Assembly (NCBI GenBank): GCA_964057225.1
Contig: OZ059895.1
Span: forward strand, 4,030,001 to 4,094,000
Direction: 5' to 3'
Length of the DNA stretch: 64,000 bases
Source: Auanema rhodensis
Lineage: Eukaryota > Nematoda > Chromadorea > Rhabditida > Rhabditidae
Part shown: piece by piece, positions 33,415 to 47,454 of the stretch
How positions within the stretch are numbered: position 1 is the first letter of the stretch
How the letters are laid out: each line of letters opens with the position of its first letter
Program-made: the position numbers and the translations under genes
The notes under the pieces: generated by a model
What the model saw: the letters and a program-made list of their open reading frames with translations, nothing else
Databases searched by the model: none
What the model was told of the DNA's origin: nothing

Positions 33415-36222
33415 TCCTCGATTTTCACCCTGAAGAATTAATTTTTTCGTTGAATAACATTGCCCATCGTCTTTGCCTTGAAAAAAGGAATCTAAAAACA
33501 TCTACTTTTTGCTAAATTATTTTGAAATTTTTTGAAAAAATGTTTGTCAAAATGTTTTTGGAAGCAATGTTGAGTGTACATGGAAACTCAACATACACTA
33601 ATGCATCATTTTTCAAACGATCATAACTAATTTTTGTATTGAGCGTTTCTCAATGAAGTATAGTGCATTCGATGCGGATTTTTAAGCTGCGTCGATCTGT
33701 GTTATCAGATTTGCGCTAGCTTAAAAATGCACCGAGATATCAACTGATATAAGTTCACACTTATATCCTCGATTTTCACCCTGAAGAATTAATTTTTTCG
33801 TTGAATAACATTGCCCATCGTCTTTGCCTTGAAAAAAGGAATCTAAAAACATCTACTTTTTGCTAAATTATTTTGAAATTTTTTGAAAAAATGTTTGTCA
33901 AAATGTTTTTGGAAGCAATGTTAGGTGTACATGGAAACTCAACATACACTAATGCATCATTTTTCAAACGATCATAACTAATTTTTGTATTAAGCGTTTC
34001 TTAATGAAGTATAGTGCATTCGATGCGGATTTTTAAGCTGCGTCGATCTGTGTTATCAGATTTGCGCTAGCTTAAAAATGCACCGAGATATCAACTGATA
34101 TTAGTTCACACTTATATCCTCGATTTTCACCCTGAAGAATTAATTTTTTCGTTGAATAACATTGCCCATCGTCTTTGCCTTGAAAAAAGGAATCTAAAAA
34201 CATCTACTTTTTGCTAAATTATTTTGAAATTTTTTGAAAAAATGTTTGTCAAAATGTTTTTGGAAGCAATGTTGAGTGTACATGGAAACTCAACATACAC
34301 TAATGCATCATTTTTCAAACGATCATAACTAATTTTTGTATTAAGCGTTTCTCAATGAAGTATAGTGCATTCGATGCGGATTTTTAAGCTGCGTCGATCT
34401 GTGTTATCAGATTTGCGCTAGCTTAAAAATGCACCGAGACATCAACTGATATAAGTTCACACTTATATCCTCGATTTTCACCCTGAAGAATTAATTTTTT
34501 CGTTGAATAACATTGCCCATCGTCTTTGCCTTGAAAAAAGGAATCTAAAAACATCTACTTTTTGCTAAATTATTTTGAAATTTTTTGAAAAAATGTTTGT
34601 CAAAATGTTTTTGGAAGCAATGTTGAGTGTACATGGAAACTCAACATACACTAATGCATCATTTTTCAAACGATCATAACTAAGTTTTGTATTAAGCGTT
34701 TCTCAATGAAGTATAGTGCATTCGATGCGGATTTTTAAGCTGCGTCGATCTGTGTTATCAGATTTGCGCTAGCTTAAAAATGCACCGAGACATCAACTGA
34801 TATAAGTTCACACTTATATCCTCGATTTTCACCCTGAAGAATTAATTTTTTCGTTGAATAACATTGCCCATCGTCTTTGCCTTGAAAAAAGGAATCTAAA
34901 AACATCTACTTTTTGCTAAATTATTTTGAAATTTTTTGAAAAAATGTTTGTCAAAATGTTTTTGGAAGCAATGTTGAGTGTACATGGAAACTCAACATAC
35001 ACTAATGCATCATTTTTCAAACGATCATAACTAATTTTTGTATTAAGCGTTTCTCAATGAAGTATAGTGCATTCGATGCGGATTTTTAAGCTGCGTCGAT
35101 CTGTGTTATCAGATTTGCGCTAGCTTAAAAATGCACCGAGATATCAACTGATATAAGTTCAAACTTATATCCTCGATTTTCACCCTGAAGAATTAATTTT
35201 TTCGTTGAATAACATTGTCCATCGTCTTTGCCTTAAAAAAATGAATCTAAAAACATCTACTTTTTGCTAAATTATTTTGAAATTTTTCGAAAAAATTTTT
35301 GTCAAAATGTTTTTGGAAGCAATGTTGAGTGTACATGGAAACTCAACATACACTAATGCATCATTTTTCAAACGATCATAACTAATTTTTGTATTAAGCG
35401 TTTCTCAATGAAGTATAGTGCATTCGATGCGGATTTTTAAGCTGCGTCGATCTGTGTTATCAGATTTGCGCTAGCTTGAAAATGCACCGAGATATCAACT
35501 GATATAAGTTCACACTTATATCCTCGATTTTCACCCTGAAGAATTAATTTTTTCGTTGAATAACATTGCCCATCGTCTTTGCCTTGAAAAAAGGAATCTA
35601 AAAACATCTACTTTTTGCTAAATTATTTTGAAATTTTTCGAAAAAATTTTTGTCAAAATGTTTTTGGAAGCAATGTTGAGTGTACATGGAAACTCAACAT
35701 ACACTAATGCATCATTTTTCAAACGATCATAACTAAGTTTTGTTTTAAGCGTTTTTCAATGAAGTATAGTGCATTCGATGCGGATTTTTAAGCTGCGTCG
35801 ATCTGTGTTATCAGATTTGCGCTAGCTTGAAAATGCACCGAGATATCAACTGATATAAGTTCACACTTATATCCTCGATTTTCACCCTGAAGAATTAATT
35901 TTTTCGTTGAATAACATTGCCCATCGTCTTTGCCTTGAAAAAAGGAATCTAAAAACATCTACTTTTTGCTAAATTATTTTGAAATTTTTTGAAAAAATTT
36001 TTGTCAAAATGTTTTTGGAAGCAATGTTGAGTGTACATGGAAACTCAACATACACTAATGCATCATTTTTCAAACGATCATAACTAATTTTTGTATTAAG
36101 CGTTTCTCAATGAAGTATAGTGCAATCGATGCGGATTTTTAAGCTGCGTCGATCTGTGTTATCAGATTTGCGCTAGCTTGAAAATGCACCGAGATATCAA
36201 CTGATATAAGTTCACACTTATA
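33415..36222 (-). repeat. Junction-proximal inverted block (8 monomers)
   Basis: These eight complete copies are close to the inversion. The copy at 33766 carries GTTAGGTGT, CTTAATGAAG and GATATTAG in common with the truncated junction copy. Copies at 34117 and 34468 share GAGACATC in place of GAGATATC, which removes the GATATC site. The copy at 35521 has two local changes (GTTTTGTTTTAAG and TTTTTCAATG). The copies at 34819, 35170 and 35521 are the first right-arm occurrence of the Z-Y-X order (read right to left, X-Y-Z), with GTTCAAACTT at about 35156 marking Z. The private variation is denser here than in most of the window. Confidence 0.85.
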
Positions 36223-39200
36223 TCCTCGATTTTCACCCTGAAGAATTAATTTTTTCGTTGAATAACATTGCCCATCGTCTTTGCCTTGAAAAAAGGAATC
36301 TAAAAACATCTACTTTTTGCTAAATTATTTTGAAATTTTTTGAAAAAATGTTTGTCAAAATGTTTTTGGAAGCAATGTTGAGTGTACATGGAAACTCAAC
36401 ATACACTAATGCATCATTTTTCAAACGATCATAACTAATTTTTGTATTAAGCGTTTCTCAATGAAGTATAGTGCATTCGATGCGGATTTTTAAGCTGCGT
36501 CGATCTGTGTTATCAGATTTGCGCTAGCTTAAAAATGCACCGAGATATCAACTGATATAAGTTCACACTTATATCCTCGATTTTCACCCTGAAGAATTAA
36601 TTTTTTCGTTGAATAACATTGCCCATCGTCTTTGCCTTGAAAAAAGGAATCTAAAAACATCTACTTTTTGCTAAATTATTTTGAAATTTTTTGAAAAAAT
36701 GTTTGTCAAAATGTTTTTGGAAGCAATGTTGAGTGTACATGGAAACTCAACATACACTAATGCATCATTTTTCAAACGATCATAACTAATTTTTGTATTA
36801 AGCGTTTCTCAATGAAGTATAGTGCATTCGATGCGGATTTTTAAGCTGCGTCGATCTGTGTTATCAGATTTGCGCTAGCTTGAAAATGCACCGAGATATC
36901 AACTGATATAAGTTCACACTTATATCCTCAATTTTCACCCTGAAGAATTAATTTTTTCGTTGAATAACATTGCCCATCGTCTTTGCCTTGAAAAAAGGAA
37001 TCTAAAAACATCTACTTTTTGCTAAATTATTTTGAAATTTTTTGAAAAAATGTTTGTCAAAATGTTTTTGGAAGCAATGTTGAGTGTACATGGAAACTCA
37101 ACATACACTAATGCATCATTTTTCAAACGATCATAACTAATTTTTGTATTAAGCGTTTCTCAATGAAGTATAGTGCATTCGATGCGGATTTTTAAGCTGC
37201 GTCGATCTGTGTTATCAGATTTGCGCTAGCTTAAAAATGCACCGAGATATCAACTGATATAAGTTCAAACTTATATCCTCGATTTTCACCCTGAAGAATT
37301 AATTTTTTCGTTGAATAACATTGTCCATCGTCTTTGCCTTAAAAAAATGAATCTAAAAACATCTACTTTTTGCTAAATTATTTTGAAATTTTTCGAAAAA
37401 ATTTTTGTCAAAATGTTTTTGGAAGCAATGTTGAGTGTACATGGAAACTCAACATACACTAATGCATCATTTTTCAAACGATCATAACTAATTTTTGTAT
37501 TAAGCGTTTCTCAATGAAGTATAGTGCATTCGATGCGGATTTTTAAGCTGCGTCGATCTGTGTTATCAGATTTGCGCTAGCTTGAAAATGCACCGAGATA
37601 TCAACTGATATAAGTTCACACTTATATCCTCGATTTTCACCCTGAAGAATTAATTTTTTCGTTGAATAACATTGCCCATCGTCTTTGCCTTGAAAAAAGG
37701 AATCTAAAAACATCTACTTTTTGCTAAATTATTTTGAAATTTTTCGAAAAAATTTTTGTCAAAATGTTTTTGGAAGCAATGTTGAGTGTACATGGAAACT
37801 CAACATACACTAATGCATCATTTTTCAAACGATCATAACTAAGTTTTGTATTAAGCGTTTCTCAATGAAGTATAGTGCATTCGATGCGGATTTTTAAGCT
37901 GCGTCGATCTGTGTTATCAGATTTGCGCTAGCTTGAAAATGCACCGAGATATCAACTGATATAAGTTCACACTTATATCCTCGATTTTCACCCTGAAGAA
38001 TTAATTTTTTCGTTGAATAACATTGCCCATCGTCTTTGCCTTGAAAAAAGGAATCTAAAAACATCTACTTTTTGCTAAATTATTTTGAAATTTTTTGAAA
38101 AAATGTTTGTCAAAATGTTTTTGGAAGCAATGTTGAGTGTACATGGAAACTCAACATACACTAATGCATCATTTTTCAAACGATCATAACTAATTTTTGT
38201 ATTAAGCGTTTCTCAATGAAGTATAGTGCATTCGATGCGGATTTTTAAGCTGCGTCGATCTGTGTTATCAGATTTGCGCTAGCTTAAAAATGCACCGAGA
38301 TATCAACTGATATAAGTTCACACTTATATCCTCGATTTTCACCCTGAAGAATTAATTTTTTCGTTGAATAACATTGCCCATCGTCTTTGCCTTGAAAAAA
38401 GGAATCTAAAAACATCTACTTTTTGCTAAATTATTTTGAAATTTTTTGAAAAAATGTTTGTCAAAATGTTTTTGGAAGCAATGTTGAGTGTACATGGAAA
38501 CTCAACATACACTAATGCATCATTTTTCAAACGATCATAACTAATTTTTGTATTAAGCGTTTCTCAATGAAGTATAGTGCATTCGATGCGGATTTTTAAG
38601 CTGCGTCGATCTGTGTTATCAGATTTGCGCTAGCTTGAAAATGCACCGAGATATCAACTGATATAAGTTCACACTTATATCCTCAATTTTCACCCTGAAG
38701 AATTAATTTTTTCGTTGAATAACATTGCCCATCGTCTTTGCCTTGAAAAAAGGAATCTAAAAACATCTACTTTTTGCTAAATTATTTTGAAATTTTTTGA
38801 AAAAATGTTTGTCAAAATGTTTTTGGAAGCAATGTTGAGTGTACATGGAAACTCAACATACACTAATGCATCATTTTTCAAACGATCATAACTAATTTTT
38901 GTATTAAGCGTTTCTCAATGAAGTATAGTGCATTCGATGCGGATTTTTAAGCTGCGTCGATCTGTGTTATCAGATTTGCGCTAGCTTAAAAATGCACCGA
39001 GATATCAACTGATATAAGTTCAAACTTATATCCTCGATTTTCACCCTGAAGAATTAATTTTTTCGTTGAATAACATAGTCCATCGTCTTTGCCTTAAAAA
39101 AATGAATCTAAAAACATCTACTTTTTGCTAAATTATTTTGAAATTTTTCGAAAAAATTTTTGTCAAAATGTTTTTGGAAGCAATGTTGAGTGTACATGGA

Positions 39201-39732
39201 AACTCAACATACACTAATGCATCATTTTTCAAACGATCATAACTAATTTTTGTATTAAGCGTTTCTCAATGAAGTATAGTGCATTCGATGCGGATTTTTA
39301 AGCTGCGTCGATCTGTGTTATCAGATTTGCGCTAGCTTGAAAATGCACCGAGATATCAACTGATATAAGTTCACACTTATATCCTCGATTTTCACCCTGA
39401 AGAATTAATTTTTTCGTTGAATAACATTGCCCATCGTCTTTGCCTTGAAAAAAGGAATCTAAAAACATCTACTTTTTGCTAAATTATTTTGAAATTTTTC
39501 GAAAAAATTTTTGTCAAAATGTTTTTGGAAGCAATGTTGAGTGTACATGGAAACTCAACATACACTAATGCATCATTTTTCAAACGATCATAACTAAGTT
39601 TTGTATTAAGCGTTTCTCAATGAAGTATAGTGCATTCGATGCGGATTTTTAAGCTGCGTCGATCTGTGTTATCAGATTTGCGCTAGCTTGAAAATGCACC
39701 GAGATATCAACTGATATAAGTTCACACTTATA
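36223..39732 (-). repeat. 5-monomer HOR, two tandem copies of 1755 bp
   Basis: Units 36223-37977 and 37978-39732 agree monomer by monomer. The private TATCCTCAATTTTC (G to A) lies at 36930 and 38685, exactly 1755 bp apart. Each unit contains, in window order, a Z copy, an X-like copy, a Z copy with GTTCAAACTT, a Y copy with TTGTCCATCG and an X copy with CTAAGTTTTG. The second unit has a private CATAGTCCATCG near 39075. This is a recent tandem duplication that includes the Z-Y-X triplet found elsewhere in this arm. Confidence 0.92.
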
Positions 39733-42700
39733 TCCTCGATTTTCACCCTGAAGAATTAATTTTTTCGTTGAATAACATTGCCCATCGTCTTTGCCTTGAA
39801 AAAAGGAATCTAAAAACATCTACTTTTTGCTAAATTATTTTGAAATTTTTTGAAAAAATGTTTGTCAAAATGTTTTTGGAAGCAATGTTGAGTGTACATG
39901 GAAACTCAACATACACTAATGCATCATTTTTCAAACGATCATAACTAATTTTTGTATTAAGCGTTTCTCAATGAAGTATAGTGCATTCGATGCGGATTCT
40001 TAAGCTGCGTCGATCTGTGTTATCAGATTTGCGCTAGCTTAAAAATGCACCGAGATATCAACTGATATAAGTTCAAACTTATATCCTCGATTTTCACCCT
40101 GAAGAATTAATTTTTTCGTTGAATAACATTGTCCATCGTCTTTGCCTTAAAAAAATGAATCTAAAAACATCTACTTTTTGCTAAATTATTTTGAAATTTT
40201 TCGAAAAAATTTTTGTCAAAATGTTTTTGGAAGCAATGTTGAGTGTACATGGAAACTCAACATACACTAATGCATCATTTTTCAAACGATCATAACTAAT
40301 TTTTGTATTAAGCGTTTCTCAATGAAGTATAGTGCATTCGATGCGGATTTTTAAGCTGCGTCGATCTGTGTTATCAGATTTGCGCTAGCTTGAAAATGCA
40401 CCGAGATATCAACTGATATAAGTTCACACTTATATCCTCGATTTTCACCCTGAAGAATTAATTTTTTCGTTGAATAACATTGCCCATCGTCTTTGCCTTG
40501 AAAAAAGGAATCTAAAAACATCTACTTTTTGCTAAATTATTTTGAAATTTTTCGAAAAAATTTTTGTCAAAATGTTTTTGGAAGCAATGTTGAGTGTACA
40601 TGGAAACTCAACATACACTAATGCATCATTTTTCAAACGATCATAACTAAGTTTTGTATTAAGCGTTTCTCAATGAAGTATAGTGCATTCGATGCGGATT
40701 TTTAAGCTGCGTCGATCTGTGTTATCAGATTTGCGCTAGCTTGAAAATGCACCGAGATATCAACTGATATAAGTTCACACTTATATCCTCGATTTTCACC
40801 CTGAAGAATTAATTTTTTCGTTGAATAACATTGCCCATCGTCTTTGCCTTAAAAAAAGGAATCTAAAAACATCTACTTTTTGCTAAATTATTTTGAAATT
40901 TTTTGAAAAAATTTTTGTCAAAATGTTTTTGGAAGCAATGTTGAGTGTACATGGAAACTCAACATACACTAATGCATCATTTTTCAAACGATCATAACTA
41001 ATTTTTGTATAAAGCGTTTCTCAATGAAGTATAGTGCAATCGATGCGGATTTTTAAGCTGCGTCGATCTGTGTTATCAGATTTGCGCTAGCTTGAAAATG
41101 CACCGAGATATCAACTGATATAAGTTCACACTTATATCCTCGATTTTCACCCTGAAGAATTAATTTTTTCGTTGAATAACATTGTCCATCGTCTTTGCCT
41201 TAAAAAAATGAATCTAAAAACATCTACTTTTTGCTAAATTATTTTGAAATTTTTCGAAAAAATTTTTGTCAAAATGTTTTTGGAAGCAATGTTGAGTGTA
41301 CATGGAAACTCAACATACACTAATGCATCATTTTTCAAACGATCATAACTAATTTTTGTATTAAGCGTTTCTCAATGAAGTATAGTGCATTCGATGCGGA
41401 TTTTTAAGCTGCGTCGATCTGTGTTATCAGATTTGCGCTAGCTTGAAAATGCACCGAGATATCAACTGATATAAGTTCACACTTATATCCTCGATTTTCA
41501 CCCTGAAGAATTAATTTTTTCGTTGAATAACATTGCCCATCGTCTTTGCCTTGAAAAAAGGAATCTAAAAACATCTACTTTTTGCTAAATTATTTTGAAA
41601 TTTTTCGAAAAAATTTTTGTCAAAATGTTTTTGGAAGCAATGTTGAGTGTACATGGAAACTCAACATACACTAATGCATCATTTTTCAAACGATCATAAC
41701 TAATTTTTGTATTAAGCGTTTCTCAATGAAGTATAGTGCATTCGATGCGGATTTTTAAGCTGCGTCGATCTGTGTTATCAGATTTGCGCTAGCTTGAAAA
41801 TGCACCGAGATATCAACTGATATAAGTTCACACTTATATCCTCGATTTTCACCCTGAAGAATTAATTTTTTCGTTGAATAACATTGTCCATCGTCTTTGC
41901 CTTAAAAAAATGAATCTAAAAACATCTACTTTTTGCTAAATTATTTTGAAATTTTTCGAAAAAATTTTTGTCAAAATGTTTTTGGAAGCAATGTTGAGTG
42001 TACATGGAAACTCAACATACACTAATGCATCATTTTTCAAACGATCATAACTAATTTTTGTATTAAGCGTTTCTCAATGAAGTATAGTGCATTCGATGCG
42101 GATTTTTAAGCTGCGTCGATCTGTGTTATCAGATTTGCGCTAGCTTGAAAATGCACCGAGATATCAACTGATATAAGTTCACACTTATATCCTCGATTTT
42201 CACCCTGAAGAATTAATTTTTTCGTTGAATAACATTGCCCATCGTCTTTGCCTTGAAAAAAGGAATCTAAAAACATCTACTTTTTGCTAAATTATTCTGA
42301 AATTTTTTGAAAAAATTTTTGTCAAAATGTTTTTGGAAGCAATGTTGAGTGTACATGGAAACTCAACATACACTAATGCATCATTTTTCAAACGATCATA
42401 ACTAATTTTTGTATTAAGCGTTTCTCAATGAAGTATAGTGCATTCGATGCGGATTTTTAAGCTGCGTCGATCTGTGTTATCAGATTTGCGCTAGCTTGAA
42501 AATGCACCGAGATATCAACTGATATAAGTTCACACTTATATCCTCGATTTTCACCCTGAAGAATTAATTTTTTCGTTGAATAACATTGCCCATCGTCTTT
42601 GCCTTGAAAAAAGGAATCTAAAAACATCTACTTTTTGCTAAATTATTTTGAAATTTTTCGAAAAAATTTTTGTCAAAATGTTTTTGGAAGCAATGTTGAG

Positions 42701-45700
42701 TGTACATGGAAACTCAACATACACTAATGCATCATTTTTCAAACGATCATAACTAATTTTTGTATTAAGCGTTTCTCAATGAAGTATAGTGCATTCGATG
42801 CGGATTTTTAAGCTGCGTCGATCTGTGTTATCAGATTTGCGCTAGCTTGAAAATGCACCGAGATATCAACTGATATAAGTTCACACTTATATCCTCGATT
42901 TTCACCCTGAAGAATTAATTTTTTCGTTGAATAACATTGCCCATCGTCTTTGCCTTGAAAAAAGGAATCTAAAAACATCTACTTTTTGCTAAATTATTTT
43001 GAAATTTTTCGAAAAAATTTTTGTCAAAATGTTTTTGGAAGCAATGTTGAGTGTACATGGAAACTCAACATACACTAATGCATCATTTTTCAAACGATCA
43101 TAACTAATTTTTGTATTAAGCGTTTCTCAATGAAGTATAGTGCATTCGATGCGGATTTTTAAGCTGCGTCGATCTGTGTTATCAGATTTGCGCTAGCTTG
43201 AAAATGCACCGAGATATCAACTGATATAAGTTCACACTTATATCCTCGATTTTCACCCTGAAGAATCAATTTTTTCGTTGAATAACATTGCCCATCGTCT
43301 TTGCCTTGAAAAAAGGAATCTAAAAACATCTACTTTTTGCTAAATTATTTTGAAATTTTTCGAAAAAATTTTTGTCAAAATGTTTTTGGAAGCAATGTTG
43401 AGTGTACATGGAAACTCAACATACACTAATGCATCATTTTTCAAACGATCATAACTAAGTTTTGTATTAAGCGTTTCTCAATGAAGTATAGTGCATTCGA
43501 TGCGGATTTTTAAACTGCGTCGATCTGTGTTATCAGATTTGCGCTAGCTTGAAAATGCACCGAGATATCAACTGATATAAGTTCACACTTATATCCTCGA
43601 TTTTCACCCTGAAGAATTAATTTTTTCGTTGAATAACATTGCCCATCGTCTTTGCCTTGAAAAAAGGAATCTAAAAACATCTACTTTTTGCTAAATTATT
43701 TTGAAATTTTTCGAAAAAATTTTTGTCAAAATGTTTTTGGAAGCAATGTTGAGTGTACATGGAAACTCAACATACACTAATGCATCATTTTTCAAACGAT
43801 CATAACTAATTTTTGTATTAAGCGTTTCTCAATGAAGTATAGTGCATTCGATGCGGATTTTTAAGCTGCGTCGATCTGTGTTATCAGATTTGCGCTAGCT
43901 TGAAAATGCACCGAGATATCAACTGATATAAGTTCACACTTATATCCTCGATTTTCACCCTGAAGAATTAATTTTTTCGTTGAATAACATTGCCCATCGT
44001 CTTTGCCTTGAAAAAAGGAATCTAAAAACATCTACTTTTTGCTAAATTATTTTGAAATTTTTTGAAAAAATGTTTGTCAAAATGTTTTTGGAAGCAATGT
44101 TGAGTGTACATGGAAACTCAACATACACTAATGCATCATTTTTCAAACGATCATAACTAATTTTTGTATTAAGCGTTTCTCAATGAAGTATAGTGCATTC
44201 GATGCGGATTCTTAAGCTGCGTCGATCTGTGTTATCAGATTTGCGCTAGCTTAAAAATGCACCGAGATATCAACTGATATAAGTTCAAACTTATATCCTC
44301 GATTTTCACCCTGAAGAATTAATTTTTTCGTTGAATAACATTGTCCATCGTCTTTGCCTTAAAAAAATGAATCTAAAAACATCTACTTTTTGCTAAATTA
44401 TTTTGAAATTTTTCGAAAAAATTTTTGTCAAAATGTTTTTGGAAGCAATGTTGAGTGTACATGGAAACTCAACATACACTAATGCATCATTTTTCAAACG
44501 ATCATAACTAATTTTTGTATTAAGCGTTTCTCAATGAAGTATAGTGCATTCGATGCGGATTTTTAAGCTGCGTCGATCTGTGTTATCAGATTTGCGCTAG
44601 CTTGAAAATGCACCGAGATATCAACTGATATAAGTTCACACTTATATCCTCGATTTTCACCCTGAAGAATTAATTTTTTCGTTGAATAACATTGCCCATC
44701 GTCTTTGCCTTGAAAAAAGGAATCTAAAAACATCTACTTTTTGCTAAATTATTTTGAAATTTTTCGAAAAAATTTTTGTCAAAATGTTTTTGGAAGCAAT
44801 GTTGAGTGTACATGGAAACTCAACATACACTAATGCATCATTTTTCAAACGATCATAACTAAGTTTTGTATTAAGCGTTTCTCAATGAAGTATAGTGCAT
44901 TCGATGCGGATTTTTAAGCTGCGTCGATCTGTGTTATCAGATTTGCGCTAGCTTGAAAATGCACCGAGATATCAACTGATATAAGTTCACACTTATATCC
45001 TCGATTTTCACCCTGAAGAATTAATTTTTTCGTTGAATAACATTGCCCATCGTCTTTGCCTTGAAAAAAGGAATCTAAAAACATCTACTTTTTGCTAAAT
45101 TATTTTGAAATTTTTTGAAAAAATTTTTGTCAAAATGTTTTTGGAAGCAATGTTGAGTGTACATGGAAACTCAACATACACTAATGCATCATTTTTCAAA
45201 CGATCATAACTAATTTTTGTATAAAGCGTTTCTCAATGAAGTATAGTGCAATCGATGCGGATTTTTAAGCTGCGTCGATCTGTGTTATCAGATTTGCGCT
45301 AGCTTGAAAATGCACCGAGATATCAACTGATATAAGTTCACACTTATATCCTCGATTTTCACCCTGAAGAATTAATTTTTTCGTTGAATAACATTGTCCA
45401 TCGTCTTTGCCTTAAAAAAATGAATCTAAAAACATCTACTTTTTGCTAAATTATTTTGAAATTTTTCGAAAAAATTTTTGTCAAAATGTTTTTGGAAGCA
45501 ATGTTGAGTGTACATGGAAACTCAACATACACTAATGCATCATTTTTCAAACGATCATAACTAATTTTTGTATTAAGCGTTTCTCAATGAAGTATAGTGC
45601 ATTCGATGCGGATTTTTAAGCTGCGTCGATCTGTGTTATCAGATTTGCGCTAGCTTGAAAATGCACCGAGATATCAACTGATATAAGTTCACACTTATAT

Positions 45701-47454
45701 CCTCGATTTTCACCCTGAAGAATTAATTTTTTCGTTGAATAACATTGCCCATCGTCTTTGCCTTGAAAAAAGGAATCTAAAAACATCTACTTTTTGCTAA
45801 ATTATTTTGAAATTTTTCGAAAAAATTTTTGTCAAAATGTTTTTGGAAGCAATGTTGAGTGTACATGGAAACTCAACATACACTAATGCATCATTTTTCA
45901 AACGATCATAACTAATTTTTGTATTAAGCGTTTCTCAATGAAGTATAGTGCATTCGATGCGGATTTTTAAGCTGCGTCGATCTGTGTTATCAGATTTGCG
46001 CTAGCTTGAAAATGCACCGAGATATCAACTGATATAAGTTCACACTTATATCCTCGATTTTCACCCTGAAGAATTAATTTTTTCGTTGAATAACATTGTC
46101 CATCGTCTTTGCCTTAAAAAAATGAATCTAAAAACATCTACTTTTTGCTAAATTATTTTGAAATTTTTCGAAAAAATTTTTGTCAAAATGTTTTTGGAAG
46201 CAATGTTGAGTGTACATGGAAACTCAACATACACTAATGCATCATTTTTCAAACGATCATAACTAATTTTTGTATTAAGCGTTTCTCAATGAAGTATAGT
46301 GCATTCGATGCGGATTTTTAAGCTGCGTCGATCTGTGTTATCAGATTTGCGCTAGCTTGAAAATGCACCGAGATATCAACTGATATAAGTTCACACTTAT
46401 ATCCTCGATTTTCACCCTGAAGAATTAATTTTTTCGTTGAATAACATTGCCCATCGTCTTTGCCTTGAAAAAAGGAATCTAAAAACATCTACTTTTTGCT
46501 AAATTATTCTGAAATTTTTTGAAAAAATTTTTGTCAAAATGTTTTTGGAAGCAATGTTGAGTGTACATGGAAACTCAACATACACTAATGCATCATTTTT
46601 CAAACGATCATAACTAATTTTTGTATTAAGCGTTTCTCAATGAAGTATAGTGCATTCGATGCGGATTTTTAAGCTGCGTCGATCTGTGTTATCAGATTTG
46701 CGCTAGCTTGAAAATGCACCGAGATATCAACTGATATAAGTTCACACTTATATCCTCGATTTTCACCCTGAAGAATCAATTTTTTCGTTGAATAACATTG
46801 CCCATCGTCTTTGCCTTGAAAAAAGGAATCTAAAAACATCTACTTTTTGCTAAATTATTTTGAAATTTTTCGAAAAAATTTTTGTCAAAATGTTTTTGGA
46901 AGCAATGTTGAGTGTACATGGAAACTCAACATACACTAATGCATCATTTTTCAAACGATCATAACTAAGTTTTGTATTAAGCGTTTCTCAATGAAGTATA
47001 GTGCATTCGATGCGGATTTTTAAACTGCGTCGATCTGTGTTATCAGATTTGCGCTAGCTTGAAAATGCACCGAGATATCAACTGATATAAGTTCACACTT
47101 ATATCCTCGATTTTCACCCTGAAGAATTAATTTTTTCGTTGAATAACATTGCCCATCGTCTTTGCCTTGAAAAAAGGAATCTAAAAACATCTACTTTTTG
47201 CTAAATTATTTTGAAATTTTTCGAAAAAATTTTTGTCAAAATGTTTTTGGAAGCAATGTTGAGTGTACATGGAAACTCAACATACACTAATGCATCATTT
47301 TTCAAACGATCATAACTAATTTTTGTATTAAGCGTTTCTCAATGAAGTATAGTGCATTCGATGCGGATTTTTAAGCTGCGTCGATCTGTGTTATCAGATT
47401 TGCGCTAGCTTGAAAATGCACCGAGATATCAACTGATATAAGTTCACACTTATA
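39733..47454 (-). repeat. 12-monomer segment duplicated as a 10-monomer copy
   Basis: The first copy is 39733-43944 (12 monomers) and the second 43945-47454 (10 monomers). Markers on the left side recur at 4212 bp: GGATTCTTAAGC (the C at 39999 and 44211) and AATTATTCTGAAAT (the C at 42297 and 46509). Markers on the right side recur at 3510 bp: GAAGAATCAATTTT (43267 and 46777) and TTTTTAAACTGCG (43514 and 47024). The 702 bp difference places a two-monomer indel between 42541 and 43242 of the first copy. GTATAAAGCG with GTGCAATCG copies match at 40786 and 44998. Confidence 0.93.
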
